A program made the translations under genes and the position numbers. From assembly GCA_945897365.1 (NCBI GenBank), contig CAMDFD010000013.1, forward strand, positions 38,415 to 102,414: a DNA stretch of 64,000 bases, read 5' to 3'. This document shows, one piece after another, positions 24,651 through 33,917 of this stretch (the first letter of the stretch is position 1; each line of letters starts with the position of its first letter). Source of the DNA: Bordetella parapertussis (GTDB lineage Bacteria; Pseudomonadota; Gammaproteobacteria; Burkholderiales; Burkholderiaceae_B). A model generated the notes under the pieces. It was given only the letters and a program-made list of their open reading frames with translations, ran no database searches and was not told the DNA's origin.

Positions 24651-25442
24651 TCAGGAAGTTAAAAACATTACATCGCGATCGGATGCTTTGAGGTGTTGGC
24701 CACCGTCTACATACAGTGTGGTGCCGGTAATAGCATGTGCACGGGCGAGATAGACTGCGGCGGCGGAAATGTCCTCGGGCGTAGAGGATTTGCCAAGCGG
24801 TGTCTGATGGTGTGCTTGTTTAAAACCTGTTTCGGTTTGATCTCCGGAGACCAGTGTAATCCCCGGTGCTAGACCGACCACTCGCACATAGGGAGCAAGC
24901 GCTTTGGCCAACAAGCGGGTCGCCTCAAGGAGAGCGGCCTTGGAGAGTGTGTAGGACAAAAAATCTGGATTGGGGTTGATCAGCTTTTGATCCAGCAGAT
25001 TGATCACAACGGCGGGGTGTTGAAACGCATGGGGACTTTGACTGCGCGCGCGGTGCAGCTCGCGGGCGAGCAACACGGGCGCCGAGACATTAATATGCAT
25101 GTGGGTATCGAGTCGCGCGTAACTAAAGCTCTGCGCCTCGTCAAAATCAAACAACGAAGCATTGTTGACAAGACAGCTCGGCAATCCGAGTGTCTCGGTA
25201 CAGTGGGTCACTAAGCTCGCCACCGACGACTCCACTGCAAGATCGGCCTGCAATGCCACCGCACGGCGACCGAGGGCCTGGATATCAAGGACGGTCTGCT
25301 GTGCCTCGACAGCCGACGTCCCATAGTGAATCGCCACATCCCATCCCGCCGTGGCAAGTCCCAGGGCAATGCTGCGCCCCAGGCGCTTGCCAGCGCCTGT
25401 CACCAGAGCAATGTTTTCTTTAGGGACTGTCGACACGTTCAT
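24651..25442 (-). CDS. FolM/PTR1-like pteridine reductase (SDR family)
   Basis: About 263 residues. The cofactor loop reads TGAGKRLGRSIA: Arg replaces the first Gly of the usual TGxxxGxG, which is the mark of pteridine reductases such as PTR1 and FolM and favours NADPH. VNNASLFDF and the catalytic YTLSK follow. The C-terminus DGGQHLKA is typical of the group. Such enzymes reduce dihydrofolate or dihydrobiopterin. Direct linkage to folB supports a role in folate metabolism. The start is uncertain; I used the ATG at 25442 (MNVSTVPKENIALVTG), which follows an AGGCGAA, while ATGs at 25457 and 25493 also lie in frame. Confidence 0.82.
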   Translation of the reverse strand: MNVSTVPKENIALVTGAGKRLGRSIALGLATAGWDVAIHYGTSAVEAQQTVLDIQALGRRAVALQADLAVESSVASLVTHCTETLGLPSCLVNNASLFDFDEAQSFSYARLDTHMHINVSAPVLLARELHRARSQSPHAFQHPAVVINLLDQKLINPNPDFLSYTLSKAALLEATRLLAKALAPYVRVVGLAPGITLVSGDQTETGFKQAHHQTPLGKSSTPEDISAAAVYLARAHAITGTTLYVDGGQHLKASDRDVMFLTS

Positions 25443-25519
25443 TTCGCCTGAGTGCATGGTGTCGCCCACTATAGGCGCCACGACAACCAACATATTAACT
25501 TGCCTAGGTCCAATGAGAC

Positions 25520-27016
25520 TTATGCGCCCTTGAGAAGTGGGCTTAATACCCGTGAATACTGGCTCGCCATATCGTAGGCGTGCCCAAGCTGAAGCACCTC
25601 GAAGTCGTGTTGCAAGGGACCGATCACCTGAATGCCTGCCGGCATACCTGTCGCGCTAAAGCCTGCCGGCATGCTCAGTGCAGGTAATCCGGCCATGGTG
25701 GCGGGGATGACGGATTGCATCCAGCGGTGGTAAGTGTCCATTTTTTGACCAGCGATCTCTTTGGGCCAGTGTTGCTCGGCTTCAAAAGGAAAAATCTGCG
25801 TGGTTGGCATCACAAGAAAGTCAAACGTCTCAAACATTCGGCGGAGCTCTTGATACCAGGCCGTGCGGACCTTGGCGGCAGCAAAGACTGCCGGTCCGGT
25901 CAAGTTCAGGCCTTGTTCGATTTCCCAGACGGCTTCGGGCTTGAGCATGGCACGGCGTTCGGGCGACTCGTAGTGTTGGGCATTCCCCCCAGCAAAAGTA
26001 AAACTACGCAAGGTCAGCCAGGCGTTCCAGAGTTGCTCGAGATCAAAATTGGGTTGTGCGTCTTCTACAGTACAACCGAGGGTTTTGAAATGTTCGAGCG
26101 CGCGCGTGGTGACGGTGAGCAACTCCGGATCCATGGGCAAGTGACCCTTCAGATTGCCGAGCCAGCCAATGCGTTTGCCGCGCAAGTCGGTCTCAAGGGG
26201 TTGGGTAAACAAGCGCGGATCGTCTTGGCGACGGGTCAGCGGCAGGCGGGAATCAAAACCGGCCTGCACCGCAAGCAACATCGCCAAATCGGGGATGTTG
26301 CGCGCCATGGGTCCTGTGACGCTGAACTGCTGGAAAAAAACCTCTTCGCCGGGGCCGTGCGGGACGCAGCCTGGCGAGGGACGAAAGCCAAAGACATTAT
26401 TGAACGCAGCAGGTGTGCGTAAAGAACCCATCATGTCTGAGCCATCGGCGACCGGCAGCATACGCAGGGCCAGTGCTACGCCTGCGCCACCACTACTGCC
26501 GCCTGCGGTGCGCGAGGGATCAAAGGCATTGAGCGTTGTGCCATAGACCTTGTTATAGGTATGCGCGCCAAGACCAAACTCCGGTGAGTTGGTGCGGCCG
26601 ACAAAAATCGCACCGCCCGCGCGCACGCGTCCATTGGCGGCAGAGTCGACCTTGGTGACTTGGTCTTTGAAAATCAGCGAACCGTTGGTGGTGACCATGT
26701 CAGCGACTGGCGCAATATCCTTTGGGGCTTGGGGAAAGCCGTGCAAAGGCCCCATGCTTTGATTGCGGGCGAGTTGCGCGTCACGCTCTTGGGCCTGCGC
26801 AAGCAGAGCACTACGCTCAGGCCTGGCAACGATCGCATTGACCGTTGGATTTTGCGCATCGATCTGGGCGAGAAAGGCCTCCATTACCTCCACGCAGGAG
26901 AGTGCGCGCCGGTGGATGGCGCGCGATAGACTCGTCGCGTCCATGCAGACGATGTCCCAGTGGTTATTGTTGTCGTTGGCGTGCTGTGGGTATGGTTTGG
27001 AGGCTGATGTTGTCAT
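25520..27016 (-). CDS. Amidase-signature family hydrolase
   Basis: 498 residues. The Ser-cisSer-Lys triad is visible: Lys99 in GFPQAPKDIAP, the glycine-rich loop AGGSSGGAGVALA with cis-Ser175, and nucleophile Ser198 in DMMGSLRTPAAF. The AS domain spans about 30-480. The family cleaves amides of many kinds (aryl- and acyl-amides, carbamoyl compounds) and includes the GatA subunit, but no gatB/gatC partners are nearby and GatA-specific motifs are not evident. No signal peptide is present, so it acts in the cytoplasm. It diverges from an IdnO-like dehydrogenase with about 100 bases between the starts. The substrate cannot be told. Confidence 0.88.
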   Translation of the reverse strand: MTTSASKPYPQHANDNNNHWDIVCMDATSLSRAIHRRALSCVEVMEAFLAQIDAQNPTVNAIVARPERSALLAQAQERDAQLARNQSMGPLHGFPQAPKDIAPVADMVTTNGSLIFKDQVTKVDSAANGRVRAGGAIFVGRTNSPEFGLGAHTYNKVYGTTLNAFDPSRTAGGSSGGAGVALALRMLPVADGSDMMGSLRTPAAFNNVFGFRPSPGCVPHGPGEEVFFQQFSVTGPMARNIPDLAMLLAVQAGFDSRLPLTRRQDDPRLFTQPLETDLRGKRIGWLGNLKGHLPMDPELLTVTTRALEHFKTLGCTVEDAQPNFDLEQLWNAWLTLRSFTFAGGNAQHYESPERRAMLKPEAVWEIEQGLNLTGPAVFAAAKVRTAWYQELRRMFETFDFLVMPTTQIFPFEAEQHWPKEIAGQKMDTYHRWMQSVIPATMAGLPALSMPAGFSATGMPAGIQVIGPLQHDFEVLQLGHAYDMASQYSRVLSPLLKGA

Positions 27017-27115
27017 GATGTGATTGGGGCGAGGAGCCGCTGTGTCAAGAAAGTCAGCCCCTATTGTGCAATAAAATCCATGTCAACAAGCCTGCAGGGC
27101 GGATACAGGAATGAA

Positions 27116-27880
27116 ATGAGTCTATTTTCTTTGCTCGGCAAAACGGCGTTGGTGACCGCCAGTGTGCGTGGTCTCGGTTTTGAGATTGCCCAGGGACTAG
27201 CCAAGCAAGGCGCGTGCGTCTTGCTTAATGGTCGCAATGAGGCGACGCTTGCGATGGCTGTGGAGCAGGTGCGTGCCCAAGGAGGTCAGGCTCAGGCCGT
27301 GGTCTTTGATGCATCGGATCTGGCGCAGTTTGATCGCGTCATGCGCGAGTTGGATCAGACGTTTGGTCCCATCGATATCTTGGTCAACAACGCGGGCCTG
27401 CGCGATCGACGCGATGTCTTTGCTTTTGAGCTTGATGCTGTGCGGCAAATGTTCGAAGCGAACCTAGTCGCGCCTTTTGAGTTATCCCGCCAGGTAGCGC
27501 AGCGTATGGTGAGCCATCAGCGTGCTGGACGTATCATCAATATCACCTCGATTGCCGGTCCGATTTCGCGCGCATCTGATGCGGTTTATACAACAGCCAA
27601 GGGCGGGCTCGCTGCGATGACACGTGCGTTAGCGGCCGATTTTGGTCGGCATGGCATTACGGTCAATGGGGTGGCGCCCGGTTTTTTTGCGACCGAGGCC
27701 AATGCCGCCATGGTTGCTGATACGGCACTAGGTGCGATGCTTGAAAAGCGGACCTCGCTGGGTCGTTGGGGGCGACCCGCTGAGATCGCGGGCACCGTGG
27801 CATTTTTAGCTTCTGACGCCGCTTCTTATGTCACGGGCGAGGTGATTGCCGTCGACGGTGGTTATCTGGCACATTTTTAA
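27116..27880 (+). CDS. Gluconate 5-dehydrogenase-like SDR (IdnO type)
   Basis: 254 residues. A short-chain dehydrogenase: VNNAGLRDR, NITSIAG with the catalytic Ser, the YTTAK catalytic pair, and VNGVAPGFFATEANAAMV, which with EKRTSLGRWGRPAEI resembles gluconate 5-dehydrogenases. The cofactor loop is TASVRGLGFEI; the first Gly of TGxxxGxG is Ala, which is unusual. I chose the ATG at 27116 (MSLFSLLGKTALV) with AGGA just before it; an upstream in-frame start at 27020 would add non-homologous sequence. It converges with the MFS gene (4-base overlap). A role in oxidising a sugar acid or polyol would fit the nearby dehydratase, but this is inference. Confidence 0.85.
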   Translation: MSLFSLLGKTALVTASVRGLGFEIAQGLAKQGACVLLNGRNEATLAMAVEQVRAQGGQAQAVVFDASDLAQFDRVMRELDQTFGPIDILVNNAGLRDRRDVFAFELDAVRQMFEANLVAPFELSRQVAQRMVSHQRAGRIINITSIAGPISRASDAVYTTAKGGLAAMTRALAADFGRHGITVNGVAPGFFATEANAAMVADTALGAMLEKRTSLGRWGRPAEIAGTVAFLASDAASYVTGEVIAVDGGYLAHF

Positions 27881-29115
27881 ATGAGTGGTTTTCTTCTACT
27901 TGCCAAATTAGCTGTCCAAAACAGCACAGTTAACAACACCGCGGCACCTACTTGAGCGACCAGCACAATATCGTAGGACTGATCAATCGCCCACAACCAG
28001 GCGGCCACCACGGGTCCGATGGCGCGTGCAAGGATGGTGGGGACCGTAATCATGCCGTTGAGCGCCCCATACGCGTGTGCGCTTAACATTTCCGGTACAA
28101 CTTGAGCGCGCACAATCGTAAAAACACCGTTCGCGAGTCCGTAAATACCGAAGAGCGCTGCGACAAGCTGAAAACTCAGCGAGTCCAGCAAAAAGGTCGC
28201 GAAGACAAATGGGAAAATACTCAGCATGATGGAGCCGAGCGTTCGCATTGAGACGCGCGCCGCAAAGCGACTGATGATGATGCGCCCGAGCACTTGAGCG
28301 GGACCGATAATCGAAATGGCCCACACGACTTCGCTCGTCGGTAATTGCTTATCGAGCAGCATGGGGTACATATGAAAAGTGAACACTGAAAACACCATGG
28401 AGTAGGTCGTCAGCGCGATCAATAAAAGCCAGAATACCGAGCTGTGCAGGGCTTCATGAATGATATTTTTGTCACGCGCGATGTTTTCTGCTTTACTGGT
28501 CGTTTGTGTCGTATTCGCTGCATCCAACTCGGGTTTGATCCAGTGCCAATAGCCCGCAGCGCAAGCCACGTTGACGAGGGCAAGCACCCACAGCGACAGG
28601 CGCCAACCCCAACCATCGATTAAAAATTGTTCGAGTGGAATAAAGACGGTGCTCGCAAAACCTGCCCAGAGTGTGATCGTGGTGATGCCTGCGCGTGAGT
28701 GTTGGGGACCAACGCGTCGCGCCAGCAAGGCGAAGGCCGATTCGTAAAGGATGGCAGCTTGCAGCGAACCCATCGCCGCCGCGATTAAGTAAAAAATAAA
28801 TAGACTCTGCACGAACGACCAGGCAATAAACAAGAAGGCCGCAGTCAGTGAGCCCCACACCATGACGCGCTTGCCGTGTCCTCGATCGATCGCCAGTCCA
28901 ACGGGATAAGCAAGCGCTGCCGCAAGGAGCAAACCGATCGTTAGCGCCCCATAGACGTCTGATTTTGACCAGTCCAGCTCGCGCTGCATCGCCACGGCAA
29001 TGAGCGGAAACGCATAGTAAATCGTACCGTAGGAGCAGATTTGCGCGATGCCAAGAAAGTGAGCAAGTCCGTGGACTTGCCCGGTCTTGGTCATGGTTTC
29101 TTTAGACATGCGCAT
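27877..29115 (-). CDS. Major facilitator superfamily transporter
   Basis: 412 residues with about 12 membrane helices in two six-helix halves, separated by a cytoplasmic loop near 195-220 (NTTQTTSKAENIARDKN). The first half has TIGLLLAAALAYPVGLAIDRGHGKRVMVWG, which contains the MFS motif A region (DRGHGKR) after helix 2. It resembles the oxalate/formate-antiporter or monocarboxylate-type branch. It lies 26 bases downstream of the ADP-forming acyl-CoA ligase on the same strand, so uptake of a carboxylic acid that the ligase then activates is a reasonable guess. The exact substrate is unknown. The ATG at 29109 is an alternative start. Confidence 0.87.
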   Translation of the reverse strand: MRMSKETMTKTGQVHGLAHFLGIAQICSYGTIYYAFPLIAVAMQRELDWSKSDVYGALTIGLLLAAALAYPVGLAIDRGHGKRVMVWGSLTAAFLFIAWSFVQSLFIFYLIAAAMGSLQAAILYESAFALLARRVGPQHSRAGITTITLWAGFASTVFIPLEQFLIDGWGWRLSLWVLALVNVACAAGYWHWIKPELDAANTTQTTSKAENIARDKNIIHEALHSSVFWLLLIALTTYSMVFSVFTFHMYPMLLDKQLPTSEVVWAISIIGPAQVLGRIIISRFAARVSMRTLGSIMLSIFPFVFATFLLDSLSFQLVAALFGIYGLANGVFTIVRAQVVPEMLSAHAYGALNGMITVPTILARAIGPVVAAWLWAIDQSYDIVLVAQVGAAVLLTVLFWTANLASRRKPLI

Positions 29116-29141
29116 TGACTCTCAAACATTGATTTTCACAA

Positions 29142-31232
29142 TTAACCCAGCCGCACCAAACCATCAACGGCAAGGACGCGATTGGCCTGCACAAAGAGCG
29201 GGTTGATCTCGGCTTCTAGGACGTTGACTTCTCTGATGGCCGCCAGTTTTGAGAAAGCCACGACGGCTTGCGCCAACGCTTCGCAATCGCCTGTGGGCAA
29301 GCTGCGAAAGCCCTTGATCAGCTTGGTGATCCGCACCTCGTCAATCATGGCATGCGCTTGTGCGAGCGTCACGGGAGCGAGCCTAATCGCAAAGTCTGGC
29401 GAGATCTCGGCGGTGATGCCACCCGCCCCTAGGATGATCGTCGGGCCAACCAGCGGATCATTGCGGTAGCCGAGAATGAGCTCAAGCAGTCGCGACTCCA
29501 TTGCCTGAACTAAAAATCCCTCCAGTTTTGCCTGTGGAGCATAGGCGTGGGCGCTCCGGGCGATTTCTTTGACAGCCGTTTCAAATTCAGTCGTATTGCC
29601 AACGCCAACCTTGACGCCACCGGCTTCGGTTTTATGCGGAATGTCACGCGAGGAAACCTTGACCACGACCGGGTAGGGGACTGAATGCGTAGGATGCTTC
29701 TCACTAATAAGCTGGGCTTGTGCCGTCTGCACACCTAGTGTGTTAAAGACTTGTGCTGCTTCGTATTCGGTGAGTAAGCCCATTGTGGGCAAACCTGAAG
29801 GCCATACAATATCTGTCAGAACGGGTGGGGCCTTGTCCCGCGCTTGGAAAAATACTGACAAAGCATCTGCACAGGACTCCGGCGTACGAAACGCTGGGAT
29901 ACCGGCTTGTTGTAACAGCCCTAAAGAAGCCATGGCTTCGGGCGCTAAAAATACCGCAAGTGGTTTGGTGTCAGGCTTGTCCGATTCGACCAGGGGCTTG
30001 ACCGCCAGTTCGGGATGAAATTGCGCGGAAGAACCCACCACGCTCAGCACGGCATCACACCAGTCGGTGCGTAACAGCTGCTCGAGCAGGTCTTTGTATT
30101 GCGCGCTGGTGGCCGCGAGCGTCAAGTCGATGATGGTCGTTTCACGGATTTTCATGCCGCGTTGCGCCATCTGCGCGACAAACGCGGGAGGCGGGGCGAC
30201 CGCCACCATGCCCATGAGACCGAGGTTATCCACGACGGTTGCCGCACCACCCCCAGTCGTGGTGATCACCGCCACACGTGCGGGCTGTGGGTGGGGGGCT
30301 GTTTTACCCAAGTAGCGTTGGGCGAGGGGGGCGATCTCAAACAGGGTCTCGAGGTTGCGCACACGAAGCACGCCATGAGCGCGCAAAAAGGCATCCACGG
30401 CGACGTCATTGCCAGCCAGTGCGCCCGTATGCGATTGTGCCAAGGCATCACCCTGCTCAGAGCGACCAATCTTGTAGGCGATCACAGGCTTGTTATGGGT
30501 GCGGGCACGTTCGAGCGCGCGCGCCATGGCAGGCGAGTCGCGTATGGTTTCAAGAAAGAGCAGAATGACTTTGGTGTGTGGATCGTCGACCAAAGCGTCG
30601 ATGACTTCACCTACGGTGACGTCACTTTCGTTACCTACAGAAACAGATTTTGCAAAACCAAACCCGCGCGCGTTGGCGCGTGCCATCAAGGAGCCCATCA
30701 TCGAGCCGCTTTGTGAGACCAGACTCAGTCCGCCGGCAATCAACGTCTCCGCTTCGAAGGCCGCGTTGACCGACAAAATCATGCCACTATGCAGGTCCGC
30801 CAAGCCGATACTGTTCGGTCCTAGAATGCGAACGCCTAGCGCTTTGGCGCGTGCGAGTAGTGCTTCTTGGGCGATCATCCCTTCGGGTCCTGTTTCGCCA
30901 AAGCCATCCGAGTAAATCGTGATGACTTTCGCGCCCGCTTTAGCGCAGGAATCAATCAAGGGCAATACAAGTTCGCTGGCGACCATGACAAACGCTTGAT
31001 CGATCGGACCTGGCAAGTCGGCGAGATCGGCATAGGCGGGTTCGCCCATGATTTCGGTCTGGGTCCGATTGATTGGGTAAAGCTTGCCTTGAAAACCGTG
31101 CTTGCGCATAAAGCGCATCGGCCGTGCAGTGTTTTTTTGTAAATTGCCAGAGGCACCGACCAGGGCAATCGCCCGAGGAGAAAAAAGAGCTTGGGCAAAG
31201 TCGGAGGCAGAGACAGAGACGGGCTTGTTCAT
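29142..31232 (-). CDS. ADP-forming acyl-CoA synthetase family protein (CoA-binding, ligase, ATP-grasp)
   Basis: 696 residues. Domain order: CoA-binding Rossmann domain (about 10-140, FSPRAIALVGASGNLQKNTAR and ILGPNSIGLAD), succinyl-CoA-ligase-like domain (about 150-450, SLVSQSGSMMGSLMARA and the SHTGALAG loop), then a C-terminal ATP-grasp domain (about 480-696, YPVVVKVSSRDIPHKTEAGGVKVGV, ending DGLVRLG). The family makes acyl-CoA from a carboxylic acid, CoA and ATP with release of ADP; related proteins fused to a GNAT domain acetylate proteins, but no GNAT domain is present here. It diverges from the IlvD-type dehydratase and is followed by an MFS carrier. I infer activation of an organic acid in a catabolic route. 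Confidence 0.88.
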   Translation of the reverse strand: MNKPVSVSASDFAQALFSPRAIALVGASGNLQKNTARPMRFMRKHGFQGKLYPINRTQTEIMGEPAYADLADLPGPIDQAFVMVASELVLPLIDSCAKAGAKVITIYSDGFGETGPEGMIAQEALLARAKALGVRILGPNSIGLADLHSGMILSVNAAFEAETLIAGGLSLVSQSGSMMGSLMARANARGFGFAKSVSVGNESDVTVGEVIDALVDDPHTKVILLFLETIRDSPAMARALERARTHNKPVIAYKIGRSEQGDALAQSHTGALAGNDVAVDAFLRAHGVLRVRNLETLFEIAPLAQRYLGKTAPHPQPARVAVITTTGGGAATVVDNLGLMGMVAVAPPPAFVAQMAQRGMKIRETTIIDLTLAATSAQYKDLLEQLLRTDWCDAVLSVVGSSAQFHPELAVKPLVESDKPDTKPLAVFLAPEAMASLGLLQQAGIPAFRTPESCADALSVFFQARDKAPPVLTDIVWPSGLPTMGLLTEYEAAQVFNTLGVQTAQAQLISEKHPTHSVPYPVVVKVSSRDIPHKTEAGGVKVGVGNTTEFETAVKEIARSAHAYAPQAKLEGFLVQAMESRLLELILGYRNDPLVGPTIILGAGGITAEISPDFAIRLAPVTLAQAHAMIDEVRITKLIKGFRSLPTGDCEALAQAVVAFSKLAAIREVNVLEAEINPLFVQANRVLAVDGLVRLG

Positions 31233-31326
31233 TAGATTCAGCGTGATAGGAGCGTGTTTTAAGAATGAAATATCAGATTTCGCTACGATAACTCAAAGAA
31301 TCGCACGGTTTTTTAACTGACTACCC

Positions 31327-31364
31327 TACAATCGTTTGTAGGCATGAAAATCTGGTTACAAACG
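31327..31364 (+). promoter_or_regulatory. Promoter -10 with 8-bp inverted repeat before the IlvD-type gene
   Basis: TACAAT at 31327-31332 looks like a -10 element; I see no convincing -35. Directly after it CGTTTGTA (31333-31340) and TACAAACG (31357-31364) form a perfect inverted repeat with a 16-base spacer, covering the expected transcription start and ending at the GGAGGGG ribosome site. This suggests an operator for a dimeric repressor of the catabolic genes. Confidence 0.45.
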
Positions 31365-31378
31365 GAGGGGCTTGACCC

Positions 31379-33133
31379 ATGAGTAAGGAAAGTAGCGGAA
31401 AACACGTTAAAACGCCTGAGTCTCTGCGTAGCGCACGCTGGTTCGCACCAGACGACTTACGTTCTTTTGGTCATCGTTCGCGTGCCATGCAAATGGGTTA
31501 TGGCCCCGAGGATTGGGTCGGCAAGCCGGTGATCGGCATTGTCAATACGTGGTCTGACATCAATCCCTGCCACAGCCACTTTAAACACCGTGTTGAGGAC
31601 GTCAAGCGTGGCGTGCTCCAAGCGGGAGGTTTTCCGATCGAGTTACCCGCGCTTTCTCTTGCTGAGCAGTACGTCAAGCCGACCACCATGCTTTATCGCA
31701 ATTTGCTCGCCATGGATGTTGAGGAATTGTTGCGCTGCCATCCGATCGATGGCGCGGTGTTGATGGGTGGTTGCGACAAAACAACGCCGGCCTTGCTGAT
31801 GGGTGCGACGAGTGCGGGCTTACCTTCTATTTACGTACCTGCGGGTCCGATGCTGCGCGGTAACTGGCAAGGCAAGGTCTTGGGTTCCGGTTCGGACGCC
31901 TGGAAATTTTGGGATGACCGTCGTGCGGGTCTGATCAACCAAAAAGAGTGGATTGAAATCGAAGGCGGTATTGCACGGAGTCATGGCACGTGTATGACCA
32001 TGGGAACGGCCAGCACGATGACTGCGATCGCCGAGGCTTTGGGCATGACCTTGCCAGGCGCCTCCTCGATTCCCGCGCCTGACTCCAATCATTTGCGCAT
32101 GAGCGCTGAGTCGGGACGCCGAATTGTCGACATGGTCTGGGAAGACCTGACGCCCAACAAAATCCAGACCCATGCCGCCTTTGAAAATGCGATTGTGGTT
32201 GCCATGGCCATGGGTTGTTCGACCAACGCCATCATCCACGTGATCGCGCAAGCCAAACGTGCCGGCTGTGACATCGGACTCGAAGACTTTGATCGCTTTA
32301 GTCGTTTTGTGCCGGTGATCGCCAATGTACGTCCGAGTGGCGATCAATATTTGATGGAAGATTTCTTTTATGCCGGTGGCCTGCCCGGTCTCATGTCCCG
32401 CATCAAGCAGCACTTGCATCTTGACTCCATGACGGTCACGGGCAAAACGCTCGGTGAAAACATCGAGGGCGCAGCTGTCTTCAACGATGACGTGATTCGT
32501 CCGATCGACAATCCTATTTACGCCGAAGGCGCGCTGGCCGTGCTCAAGGGCAATCTGGCGCCGGATGGCTGTGTGATCAAGCCCAGTGCATGCCCATCAC
32601 ACTTACACCGTCACACGGGACCCGCGTTGGTGTTTGACGACTATCCCTCCATGAAGGCCGTGATCGACAGCGATGATCTCGATGTCACGGCTGATCATGT
32701 GTTGATTTTACGTAACGCCGGTCCTCAGGGTGGTCCCGGTATGCCTGAGTGGGGCATGTTACCCATGCCGAAAAAGCTGCTCAAGCAAGGGGTGCGCGAC
32801 ATGTTGCGTATGTCAGATTCCCGCATGAGCGGCACGAGCTACGGCGCGTGCGTCTTACATATCTCCCCCGAGTCTTTTGTCGGAGGGCCTCTTGCACTGG
32901 TGAAAAATGGCGATATGATTTCCGTCGACGTACCCGCACGTACCATCAATCTTGATATATCCGAAGAAGAATTCGCCCGCCGAAAAGCCGCCTGGAAAGC
33001 GCCCGAACCCAAGTACGAGCGCGGCTATGGCTGGATGTTTTCCAAGCATATCCAGCAAGCCAACGAGGGCTGCGATTTTGACTTTTTGCGAACAGACTTT
33101 GGCAAAGCGGTCTCAGAGCCTGATATTTACTAA
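31379..33133 (+). CDS. IlvD/Edd family dehydratase (sugar-acid dehydratase type)
   Basis: 584 residues. The three cluster-binding cysteines of the dehydratase family are present: Cys64 in INPCHSHF, Cys132 in GGCDKTTPA, Cys205 in HGTCMTMGTAS. The N-terminal RSARWFAPDDLRSFGHRSRAM and C-terminal YERGYGWMFSKHIQQANEGCDFDFL are typical of the pentonate/hexonate dehydratase branch (such as L-arabinonate dehydratase) rather than of IlvD for branched-chain amino acids. It would remove water from a 2,3-dihydroxy acid to give a 2-keto-3-deoxy acid. GGAGGGG precedes the ATG. The RraA-like gene follows after 35 bases and may act next in the route. The natural substrate is not evident. Confidence 0.9.
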   Translation: MSKESSGKHVKTPESLRSARWFAPDDLRSFGHRSRAMQMGYGPEDWVGKPVIGIVNTWSDINPCHSHFKHRVEDVKRGVLQAGGFPIELPALSLAEQYVKPTTMLYRNLLAMDVEELLRCHPIDGAVLMGGCDKTTPALLMGATSAGLPSIYVPAGPMLRGNWQGKVLGSGSDAWKFWDDRRAGLINQKEWIEIEGGIARSHGTCMTMGTASTMTAIAEALGMTLPGASSIPAPDSNHLRMSAESGRRIVDMVWEDLTPNKIQTHAAFENAIVVAMAMGCSTNAIIHVIAQAKRAGCDIGLEDFDRFSRFVPVIANVRPSGDQYLMEDFFYAGGLPGLMSRIKQHLHLDSMTVTGKTLGENIEGAAVFNDDVIRPIDNPIYAEGALAVLKGNLAPDGCVIKPSACPSHLHRHTGPALVFDDYPSMKAVIDSDDLDVTADHVLILRNAGPQGGPGMPEWGMLPMPKKLLKQGVRDMLRMSDSRMSGTSYGACVLHISPESFVGGPLALVKNGDMISVDVPARTINLDISEEEFARRKAAWKAPEPKYERGYGWMFSKHIQQANEGCDFDFLRTDFGKAVSEPDIY

Positions 33134-33168
33134 GACACTCAATCAGACATAAAAGAGAGACTGATTCA

Positions 33169-33888
33169 ATGAGCAAACTTTCTGCGGCAACACGCGAGAA
33201 ACTGATGGCGGTGAGTACCGCTACGTTGGCGACTTGCCTTTACAAGCGTGGCTTGCGTTCGCAATTTATTCAAAATGTGCAAAAACTTTCGCTCGCCAAG
33301 CAAAATATGGTGGGCGAGGCCTACACGTTGCGTTATATCCCGGCGCGTGAGGATTTGAATGGCATCGAGGTGTTTAAAGACCGCGCGCACCCTCAGCGCA
33401 AAGCGGTGGATGAATGCCCCGCGGGTGCCGTGATGGTGATCGATAGTCGCAAGGACGCCCGAGCTGCTTCAGCCGGCGGTATTTTGATCGGCCGCCTGAT
33501 GGCTCGAGGCGCGGCGGGTGTGGTGACGGATGGTGGTTTCCGGGACTCGGCGGAGATTGCTGAGTTGGGGATCCCTGCCTATCATCAGCGACCCTCGGCC
33601 CCCACCAATCTGACCCATCACCAGGCAATCGATATCAATGTGCCTATTGCTTGCGGCGACGCACCCGTGTTTCCTGGTGATGTGATCGTTGGGGATGCCG
33701 ATGGTGTGCTGGTGTTACCCGCGCATCTGGCCGATGAGTTGGCCAATGAGGCGACTGAAATGACAGTATTCGAGGATTTTGTGACCGAAACGGTCAAGAC
33801 GGGTCGGTCGATCTTGGGTTTGTATCCCAATACAGAGACCAAGACGACCGAGGACTTTCAGGCGTGGCGCAAGAAAGTAGGGCGTTAG
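33169..33888 (+). CDS. RraA-like / HMG-aldolase-fold protein
   Basis: 239 residues of the RraA superfamily. Conserved parts are VGEAYTLRY, AVMVIDSRKDARAASAGGIL, the binding-site segment ARGAAGVVTDGGFRD, and PGDVIVGDADGVLVLPAH. Members include RraA (which inhibits RNase E), 4-hydroxy-4-methyl-2-oxoglutarate aldolases and enzymes found beside sugar-acid dehydratases. It is longer than RraA itself (about 160 residues) and is cotranscribed with an IlvD/Edd dehydratase, so an aldolase or decarboxylase acting on the dehydratase product is more likely than RNase control. An imperfect terminator follows at 33918-33942. Confidence 0.85.
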   Translation: MSKLSAATREKLMAVSTATLATCLYKRGLRSQFIQNVQKLSLAKQNMVGEAYTLRYIPAREDLNGIEVFKDRAHPQRKAVDECPAGAVMVIDSRKDARAASAGGILIGRLMARGAAGVVTDGGFRDSAEIAELGIPAYHQRPSAPTNLTHHQAIDINVPIACGDAPVFPGDVIVGDADGVLVLPAHLADELANEATEMTVFEDFVTETVKTGRSILGLYPNTETKTTEDFQAWRKKVGR

Positions 33889-33917
33889 GATTTTGGAGAT
33901 CGAGCGTTTAGAAAAAG

